Assembly (NCBI GenBank): GCA_947247005.1
Contig: OX365955.1
Location: 8,442,001 to 8,506,000, forward strand
Direction: 5' to 3'
DNA length: 64,000 nucleotides
DNA from: Spisula solida
Taxonomy: Eukaryota; Mollusca; Bivalvia; Venerida; Mactridae
Positions 56,601 through 64,000 of this stretch are shown piece by piece. Every line of letters starts with the position of its first letter. The stretch's first letter is position 1. The notes under the pieces were generated by a model. It searched no databases. It was not told the DNA's origin and saw only the letters and a list, made by a program, of their open reading frames with translations. The position numbers and the translations under genes are program-made.

Positions 56601-56741
56601 TGACAGGTTTAATTTTTTGACAGAATTATTGCCTTGACATTGTGAACTTGAATTTACATCTATCATCATTTAGTATTGACTTGTATTAATACAAAATGCC
56701 TTATTTGGAACAGAATGTTGGATCTGTTGCAATGACGACAG

Positions 56742-56849
56742 TAGTACCATATAAGGAAGCATTGGCAGGTCTATCTTTTGATATTGCTGTTGAAGTCTGG
56801 ATTAAGAACTACTGTGTGAAACAAGTGTATGTGTTTCATGATGAATCAG
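56742..56849 (+). CDS. Candidate gene 2 optional exon (108 nt)
   Basis: The donor GTAAAA at 56850 follows GATGAATCAG. Reading in phase 1 from the AG at 56740-56741 gives 36 codons (VVPYKEALAG, then LSFDIAVEVWIKNYC and VYVFHDES) without a stop. It is phase 1-1 and so could be included or skipped without changing the frame. The acceptor is weak, with a purine-rich tract before it. Degenerate copies of its 3' end (TGTATGTGTT..AATGAATCAGGTAAAA) occur at 57066-57095 and 57110-57130. It may also be a stand-alone frame starting at ATG 56696. Confidence 0.35.
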
Positions 56850-56884
56850 GTAAAATGTGTGCCAATTATTGTGCTGATGATGCT

Positions 56885-57000
56885 AGGCTAGTATGCATTA
56901 CTTAAGATGAGGCTGGGCTAGTACGCATTACTTAAGATGCATTACTTAAGATGAGGCTGGGCTAGTATGCATTACTTAAGATGAAGCTGGGCTTAGCGTA
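56885..57000. repeat. 39-bp tandem repeat, three units
   Basis: GCTGGGCTAGTATGCATTAC plus TTAAGATGAG recurs three times with a short partial unit between. Confidence 0.8.
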
Positions 57001-57139
57001 TTTCCTTAGATCGCAAGTTGAAGCTTGAAACCTTGGCCATGTTAAACCTCTTTACAGCAAATAATTGTATGTGTTCAACAATGAATCAGGTAAAAGTTGT
57101 GCCACATGTATGTTTTTCACGATGAATCAGTAGGTGACA

Positions 57140-57560
57140 CTTGCAACAATTGATGTGCTGAGGACACTTAAGACATATATATTGTACCATAAGTAAGTTC
57201 GCAAGTTAATAAAACTTGAAGCTTGAACCTTCTTGATCATGTTGATCATACAGCTGATCATCTCTATAGCAACCAATGTTTTGTAGTGTTTTATTTGCAC
57301 ATTTCTGCTTCATTATTTTATTCCTCATGTGCGGATCCTGCAGGCATCCCAGGGTGTGGGAGGGTTCGAACTTCCAAAGCAATTTGATAAAAAATGTTAT
57401 TATTCTTACAATTTTCTTATAATAATGAGACAAGTATGTCTTGGCTGAGAGTCTGGTTGCGATTCAGCCCCTAGTAAAACCCCTTGTTGTTGTTGTTGTC
57501 TATCATTGATGATGATATGAAAAGCATGGTTCACTTGATCTTTACACAGGCATTTATATT
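57140..57560. other. Intron of gene 2, no exon seen
   Basis: Only a (GTT)n run at about 57485-57500 is notable. Confidence 0.35.
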
Positions 57561-58183
57561 ACCGTATTACCTCGTATTATCGCCCCCCCCTCTCTAATTA
57601 ACGCCCCCGCTGATTTTTTGAACCAAAAAATCTCACCTACAATAATTGTTCCTACGATAATCCAACAAATTATCCAAACAAATCCCAGAATAAAGCCTGT
57701 CATGATAATCCATTCAAACGATCAATTAATTACTGCTGAGTAATTACAGCGTACATGTTTAATATCGTGTATACGGTACGCACGAGTCAATCGTAGAGTT
57801 AAAATTTAATTCGCTTACGTCACACGGAGTACATCATTTTGTTATGAGTACAACTCAACCTTTTAAATATTTGTTACAACGCTTGATTGACCAATATTTG
57901 TCTGATGGGCGGGTGTATGCCATATACGGAATGTTCCCGCGTTTGATGTCAGAGATCAAACGTCGGCATCAAGCGTCGGCTCCGTCTTTGATCTGCTACA
58001 TCCACCGATTAGGCGCGTGTCAATTAATTTGTTTGTATCTTACTGGCGAGAAAGTAGTGCGTTGTATAAAAAGTTAATTTTGTTGTTAAGATATTGTGTT
58101 GAGATACATAAAGACAATTTCCCCTTTTCTACCATACGGCAAAATGCATCGCCCCCGGGGGCGTTAATACGAGGTAATACGGT
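57561..58183. mobile_element. 623-bp element with ACCGTATTACCTCGTATTA ends
   Basis: The left ACCGTATTACCTCGTATTA followed by CGCCCCCCC is the complement of GGGGGCGTTAATACGAGGTA plus ATACGGT at the right. It is the same family type as 32331-32514. The middle is CG-richer and holds a 77-codon frame (57844-58077) with no recognised domain. Confidence 0.75.
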
Positions 58184-58544
58184 AAGTTTTAATTTTATTC
58201 TTAGATTTTACTTTTTGTTGCTAAATCTTAATGCATAACGTTGTTGTTACAACATCGAAATCCATTCTGCTATGTCATGAAGTTAATATAACGAGGTCTG
58301 ATTCTGTGAGAATTATGCGGCTTTATATTTATGGAAGATATTGTGAATGTTCTGTGACATACGGGCTATAATTGGATTCAGGTTCTATAAGACATGGAGT
58401 CTGTTTGCTGATTAGAAATCAAAATTAACGTCTGTATGTATTCTCTCAGTAGCCATGGGTAATGTTTAATAGGTTATATTATTATGGTTTTAGATATGTA
58501 GTTTACAAATATGGGGAAATTTATCCAAGCTAGATGCATTTGCT

Positions 58545-59180
58545 TGTAATTTGTTCCATGTAATAGTGATGGCAGGGTGAAATTTGTTCCATGGAATAGT
58601 GATGGCAGGGTATAATTTGTTCCATGGAATAGTGAAGGCAGGGTGTAATTTGTTCCATGGAATAGTGAAGGCAGGGTGAAATTTGTTCCATGGAATAGTG
58701 ATGGCAGGGTGTAATTTGTTCCATGGAATAGTGATGGCAGGGTGTAATTTGTTCCATGGAATAGTGATGGCAGGGTGTAATTTGTTCCATTGAATAGTGA
58801 TGGCAGGGTGTAATTTGTTCCATGGAATAGTGATGGCAGGGTGTAATTTGTTCCATGGAATAGTGAAGGCAGGGTGTCATTTGTTCCATGGAATAGTGAA
58901 GGCAGGGTGAAATTTGTTCCATGGAATAGTGATGGCAGGGTGAAATTTGTTCCATGGAATAGTGATGGCAGGGTGTAATTTGTTCCATGGAATAGTGAAG
59001 GCAGGGTGTAATTTGTTCCATGGAATAGTGAAGGCAGGGTGAAATTTGTTCCATGGAATAGTGATGGCAGGGTGTAATTTGTTCCATGGAATAGTGATGG
59101 CAGGGTGTAATTTGTTCCATGGAATAGTGATGGCAGGGTGTAATTTGTTCCATGGAATAGTGATGGCAGGGTGTAATTAT
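58545..59180. repeat. 33-bp minisatellite, about 19 units
   Basis: The unit is GTTCCATGGAATAGTGATGG plus CAGGGTGTAATTT, with G/A alternation at GTGATGG/GTGAAGG and GTGTAA/GTGAAA. The - strand frame repeats MEQITPCHHYS because 33 is a multiple of three. It lies in the proposed intron of gene 2, so it is judged non-coding. Confidence 0.9.
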
Positions 59181-61142
59181 TGTTGGTTGCTATTTGTCTT
59201 GATCTGTATAAATGTAAGGTTGTTTTACCATGCTGTGTGTATAGCTGCTATAATTATATATATATAGATTCGTAGGTTAGGTGGGTTCGGGAGGGTTTGT
59301 GCGCGGGGCAGTTGTCTAGAAGGTACTGTAATCATACAACATATTGCTATGTTCCATTAAGTTTCCTGGTTACTTTATACACCCTAACACTGACACTTGA
59401 ATCACAAGATATATGTTTTATGATGGTGATTAGTCAGAATAAGGTCACAAATAACCTGAATGCTTGATGCATGATGTCCATGTGATACTCATGTATCAGA
59501 ATGTGTACCCAATGTCAAAGCATTGTGTACACACTGGATGCTGGCCTTGGAACAGCCTTGAATCCTGGCAAAGGGTGCTAAACAGGCATTGGTGGATGAT
59601 CGCACAATGAGTGTCAGTCATCCCGTGGACATCAGTCTGGTCACCAACAAATCTGTTCATCTTTTAAAGCTACGCATTGCTTTTGTCCGCAAACGCCCTG
59701 ATGACTGGCCGATATCTGTGCTGTCTTCAACCTGATTAACCAATGTACTGATTGGTTTTGTGATCCAGGTATTACTATCAATTAAGAGTCAATGTTAAGC
59801 TTTCAGCACCAGGCATGTTGGTGCTCGTGTTATTGCTAATGCTTTTGATTCTGAAAATTGCTGCGGAAAATTGCTAATTATGTTACCCACTTATAGCCTT
59901 GGGTCAATTTGTCTGATTTCAATGAAACTTCACATGAATGCCAAGTTACAAGCCTCAGAAATTTTAGGATAGCTGATTTTTGCAAGAGTTATGGCCCCTT
60001 GTTGGGGACATACGTTTTGTGTCAAAAACGCTTCTTTTTAATAGGTTTGCTTGTACATTGTACATGCATGCTTCACTTTCTATTATGATTGTGTTACTGT
60101 AGTTGAACAGGTAACGTAATGTTACAGTTTGCCTCTTGTTTATTCTGACAACATCTGGTACATCCATTGTTGATAATACAGCAACAACAACAACATGTTG
60201 GTGTTTATATGATTAAAGCCATACACACCTGAGTTAAACGCTTGCACTGTAACAAGCTGCTACCAGCTTAGATCCGGTAACTGATAGTAATAAACTCTTG
60301 TTGCAAGACACGTCATTCCTTGTAATGACTCATGTATTTTATTGAATTTTACTGCCACACACTTTGAGTGGATGGCTCAGGCATGGAAAAAAATAGAGCA
60401 AACATGTGCTACAGAAGTGTGAATGAATGTGTTATAGATCGTTAAATTTTAATCAATCAGTCATAGATGATTATTTTAATCAATCCGTCATAGATGATCG
60501 GTTCCGGGCTTATTGTACATAGGAATTTATTTATAAGACTTTCTTGGATATGATGTTCTGTAAATGAGGACGAAGCAGTTTGAATTATTAGATTAATATA
60601 TTGGATTGTTTGTGCTTGTTACAAGTACATGGTGCATGTTTGCATGTTGGTTACATTGAATACTAGTAACATGTGTGATGGCGCCTCAATATGTCAGCAG
60701 AGGATATATATTGGTGGAATGGTATGTATGAGTGTACTTGGAAAGTAAAAATGTTAATATAGTTGGTGTTCCATTAATGCATGTGGAATGGCTGCATCTG
60801 TTTGCCAATACACACTCCTCGAATTTCATTTCTTATATCCTTGGATTAATACAACGCAATTTTTTATGTTTGATTAATTCTTAACAAATGTTAGTCGATG
60901 TACTATTGCTCAAATCTACTTACCTGGAACCTTGAATATTCGTGAATAATCGTTGTCCAATCAGATTTGCTATTTTGGCCAAGCAAAACATTCTAACGGT
61001 ACAAAAACGAAAACACTTGAGGTTGAAAAAAAATAGTACAAGGTAAATAGTGTTAATTTCAAGTTTCTCAGAAGGAAACTGCTCATACAATAGAAATAAA
61101 AATGTCTCTGGTCTCAAATTTTTAAGCTCAAGCTCTTCATCA
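59181..61142. other. Intron of gene 2 with one repeat-body fragment
   Basis: 59880-60035 (AATGAAACTTCACATGAATG, GCAAGAGTTATGGCCCC, GTGTCAAAAACGCTTCT) shares words with 63510-63600 and resembles the body of pearl-like elements. A 57-codon stretch at 59558-59731 ending in a TGA is open but unexplained. Confidence 0.4.
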
Positions 61143-61205
61143 GGGAACTGTTTTATCAAAGCACTTACGAAAATCTTAAAGTTATGCTAATATTTAAATT
61201 TTTAA

Positions 61206-61915
61206 ACTTTATCTATGTTGGTAACAGAAAACTACAGATATTACATACACGCCTCCATACCAAATGCAGTTCGCTGAACCACCTTCTTTTCCTAAAAAAT
61301 ATCTCTGACAGTCCTTTAAGTCAATGTGGCATGGAAGAAAGTTCCTACCATTACTTCTTTGAGTGCAGACTGTACCTTGATTTTCGTTACTCTCTCTCTT
61401 ACAAAATCTACATGCCTAGATACTCTACTGTTTGGTAACCCACTCCTTTCTGAACAAGACAACACAAACATCTTTACCCATGTGCAAACCTTTATATCCA
61501 ATAGCTAAAGATTTTAATACTGCCTCTTGATATATTTGTACAAACTCTCCACCTATTATCCTTCCTTTTTTATGTCTTCTTTGAACTTCTCTCTCAAAAG
61601 TCTAACCAGCGTATACATCAGTATACGCATTCTATTTCTCTCTGATGTCTTTTCTTATTTATTTTTGTACATACTGTCTTCTATAGTAATTTTTTCTCTT
61701 CATTTTGTCAGCGAACTATTTCGAGCAGTACACATATTTAATTTCTTATCCACATTCCTCTTATTTACATAATATATAGAAACTATAGGCAAAAATTTAA
61801 TTTTGAAGTCAGCATAGGAAAAGAACTAAGTAAGACTTAGTCTTTCGTTCCAATCCTTTCCTCACAATAATTGTAATGTATATGTATTGTTAAAATATAA
61901 TATGCTGTAAATAAT
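61206..61915 (+). pseudogene. LINE-C: 3' end of a non-LTR retrotransposon
   Basis: The frame gives LQILHTRLHTKCSSLNHLLF, then a C-x-G-x-x-E-x-x-x-H-x-x-x-x-C zinc-binding motif (QCGMEESSYHYFFECRLY, about residues 47-64). This is typical of the end of the ORF in several LINE clades. A frameshift at about 61430 moves the tail (LLFGNPLLSEQDNTNIFTHV) to another frame. AT-rich 3' UTR and AATAAATATG follow. It is severely 5'-truncated. Confidence 0.7.
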
Positions 61916-61917
61916 GG

Positions 61918-62100
61918 GAATAAATATGTTTAAACTAAGGTTGTGGGTTCGATCCCTCCTCCAGACGGTCAAAAATAGAAATGCTTTTCAGTGTTTACCA
62001 CCCAACATAACTAAAATTACTAAGAGTCTTTCGGACGAGACATAAAGCGAGGTCAAGTGTATGATGCTTTACGTCAGCATGTAAACGAACCACTTAACTA
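61918..62100 (+). mobile_element. SINE-like fragment after LINE-C
   Basis: It begins at a pol III B box (GTGGGTTCGATCCCTCC at about 61932) and continues into a body with TCTTTCGGACGAGACATAAA plus GCGAGGTC, a motif I remember as a conserved SINE core in invertebrates. The A-box half is missing. Confidence 0.5.
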
Positions 62101-62610
62101 ACGGAATCATTATTTGTATTGCAGCTCCATTTACCACACTTCATAATTGTAAACAAATTATAAAGAATTCTTTGATCACAAGTTTATGATTTCCATATGT
62201 GCTTTGATAAAACAGTACCCAGGAATTTAATGAAAGAAGAGCATGAACTATATATTTAATAAGATAAGATTCTTTAAAATGCCAGGCAAATAGATTTGCT
62301 AAAGGAAAAAACCAAATCTTAGACATTTCATTTAATTTATGTGATTTTATAATAATGTACATGTTTTGTATAGATGTATATTATAAAATATGTTGTTGTA
62401 ATGGTTTCCGACAACATGTTATTGATTTAGAGATCTATAATTTCTCTCAGCATTTGCATCATCGATCTAGCTATCTCATACTGTTAGCGCAACATTATGT
62501 CGTAATTGAATGTTGCTTACCGGTATAATCATGTTATATTCAGGAACGATGAATTAGAGACTTAAGCATTTTGAATATTATAATAATATGCTTTATCGTC
62601 CAGTCCGAAA

Positions 62611-62790
62611 TACAGTACAACCTCTCCAGAGTGGCCCTCTGTAGAGCAACAACATCTGTATAACATCATTTTCAAAATTTCCCTATGTCACTATTTATTA
62701 TAAATTAAACCTCTGTAGAGCAACAACCTCTAAACAATGACCAATATTTGCAGCTCACAAAGGGTGTTGCTTTACAGAGGTTGTACTGTA
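62611..62790. mobile_element. 180-bp pogo/Tc1-like MITE
   Basis: TACAGTACAACCTCT and AGAGGTTGTACTGTA are perfect 15-bp ends, where the outermost TA is the likely target duplication. The internal CTGTAGAGCAACAACCTCT repeats the end motif. Confidence 0.8.
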
Positions 62791-63079
62791 TTCACTTACT
62801 GGTATCTAGAATACATATTACTGAAATTTTTAAATTATACCACACATATTAGTTTCGTGGACCTTAAATCAGCTAGCTGTCAAGCCTGTGTCAGGGGTCA
62901 CCTGAATAAAGCAAACAGCTGTCTTAAACAGCCAATTATCCAATATAATTAAAGCTTAATTAGAACCCGGCAATTTCAGGGCATTGTTTTTTTAACAGAC
63001 ACCTGGTCTAAGCAGTCATAATTGATTTGGTATTTCAATAAATAAATGACTGGCTGCTTAAAGTAGGGTAGATCATATA

Positions 63080-63205
63080 CCAGAATAATAATAACAATAA
63101 TAATAATAAAAATAATGATAATAATAAAAAAATCAAATATTTTATTGCACAAATTTCTGTCCATATATGAAATAATAGTAATAATAATAATAATAATAAA
63201 GACTT
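63080..63205. repeat. (AAT)n microsatellite, two tracts
   Basis: AATAATAATAA runs at 63085-63128 and 63173-63200. Confidence 0.85.
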
Positions 63206-63667
63206 AATTTATTTATAGAGGCAATATAGTTTTGTGTTTGACCAACCTTCCCGGCAAGTCTCTTAATTAGGCCAGGTGTCAATTTCCAAACATTAATTGA
63301 AATGAAAGTGTTCAATAAAATGATTTTCCTACCTACTTATGTTACATGAACCAATCATAAAATTATATATTTTCTTTGGCCTTATATAGAATATGTAGGT
63401 GATTTTGATGAGCTTTACTTTCCTTATTGCCCTGTTTCCTGTGTTATTCCTATTGCAAACATGAATATACACTTTGTAACAATTATATATATAATTAAGC
63501 CTATAGATAGTTGTGCATATTGTCAGGAATTTTAGGTCAGATGATTTTTGCCAGAGTTACGGCCCTTTGTGGGAGGCATACATTTTAGTGTCAAAAACTC
63601 TTCTACTTCTAGTGATATCTCCATTCTCAACATAATAATTCACCAAATATCCTGATATGTTTTACAG

Positions 63668-63840
63668 TGAAAGCAGCCGGTGTTCTATGTGTTCTGGGTA
63701 TCAGTTTCGGTATTGGTACATATGTACTCTACAAGATATATGACAAGTTCTTCGGTCCGTCTGTACGCAAGAAACCAAAGAAAGGCGACTTAGATTATCT
63801 ACTTGAAGATGTGGAGGACGAGGAAATATGTCGAATACTT
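63668..63840 (+). CDS. Gene 2 transmembrane exon
   Basis: The acceptor ATATGTTTTACAG ends at 63667 and the donor GTATGT starts at 63841. Phase is 1 in and 0 out, 173 nt. It encodes a 20-residue-plus hydrophobic helix (AAGVLCVLGISFGIGTYVLY), then KIYDKFFGPSVRKKPKKGD with a basic RKKPKK. An acidic LDYLLEDVEDEE and ICRIL close it. Joined to 55834-56035 it gives residues 68-125 of one protein with the helix at about 69-91; the basic cluster after the helix suggests a cytosolic C-terminus. The short soluble N-terminus, single helix and charged tail resemble organelle-anchored proteins, but the family is not recognised. The gene continues beyond the window. Confidence 0.75.
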
Positions 63841-63892
63841 GTATGTACATTTTCTCACATTATTAATTAAAGATGTTTTATTACGGTTTTAA

Positions 63893-64000
63893 TAGCTCCC
63901 CCTCCCCCTCCACCCACTTGAGCTTCACAACAAATGTGAAGGGGGGGTTATACTAAATTCAGTGCCGATGTCTGTCCGCTTATTTGTCCGTACACACACT
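63893..64000 (+). mobile_element. Pearl-like element P11, cut by the window edge
   Basis: TAGCTCCCCC..CTTCACA, ACAAA, TGTGAAG..GGGGGTTATA forms a head-like hairpin. CTAAATTCAGTGC and a CTGTCCG/TTGTCCG run follow, as in P9. Only the first 108 bp are in the window. Confidence 0.6.

Larger units (their letters stand above)
61143..62220. mobile_element. MITE (TTATCAAAGCAC family) split by LINE-C
   Basis: The left part 61143-61205 and right part 62105-62220 together match the intact MITE at 37481-37694, including the ends ACTGTTTTATCAAAGCACTT and TGCTTTGATAAAACAGTACC. The roughly 900 bp between is LINE-C and a SINE-like piece. Confidence 0.75.

Noticed and set aside
57844..58077. 77-codon frame as a host gene
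   Set aside because: It lies wholly inside the element with ACCGTATTACC ends and has no recognised domain.
58530..59153. 207-codon - strand frame repeating MEQITPCHHYS
   Set aside because: The 33-bp unit keeps the frame open; no other coding signal and it lies in a gene 2 intron.
1..64000. LTR retrotransposon, endogenous virus or rRNA genes
   Set aside because: No LTR pair, gag/protease/integrase motif, viral capsid-like frame or rRNA sequence was recognised on either strand.

Overview
This window reads as nuclear DNA of an animal, most likely a bivalve mollusc. It is AT-rich, gene-poor and intron-rich. It is crowded with hairpin-headed, (CYGT)n-bearing dispersed repeats, tRNA-derived SINEs, palindromic MITEs and minisatellites of the kind known from bivalve genomes. 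The species assignment is inference; no barcode gene is present.

Two protein-coding genes on the + strand can be supported by splice sites and reading phase. Gene 1 (13021-18230) is the 3' part of a single-pass membrane receptor: one transmembrane exon, four further exons (one of only 22 nt) and a terminal exon. Together they give one uninterrupted 203-residue frame whose tail has six tyrosines, including a YxxM site, and a proline-rich patch. Its 5' exons were not found. A 42-bp Thr/Pro/Ser-rich minisatellite lies about 1 kb upstream, but I could not connect it by splicing. Gene 2 starts at 55729-56035, where a 5' UTR carries three uORFs (one is just ATG-TGA), and continues in a transmembrane exon at 63668-63840. 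It runs off the right edge. A functional-looking tRNA-Gln(UUG) gene sits at 26031-26102 on the - strand.

Layout: 1-10 kb holds repeats, two SINE copies, an RT fossil and a mariner transposase fossil. 10-12 kb is minisatellite, split by a SINE. 13-18.4 kb is gene 1, whose introns hold a hAT-type MITE, a TA-flanked MITE and a 37-bp minisatellite. 21-24.4 kb is a three-level nest: an antisense LINE inside a LINE inside a TTAA-flanked palindromic transposon. 24-55 kb has no protein gene I can support and is a mosaic of MITEs, SINEs, minisatellites and hairpin-headed elements, two of which are nested in a third at 48-49.7 kb. 55.7-64 kb is gene 2, with a 33-bp minisatellite and a LINE-in-MITE nest in its introns.

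The most interesting non-gene signal is a set of dispersed elements with a two-tier hairpin at the 5' end. The hairpin sequences differ between families, and in one family the stem covaries. A tetranucleotide run follows the head, and most copies end in CTTGT or CTAGT, several of them after a small hairpin. Several sit inside T-runs without target duplication. This matches Helentron/DINE/'pearl'-like elements.
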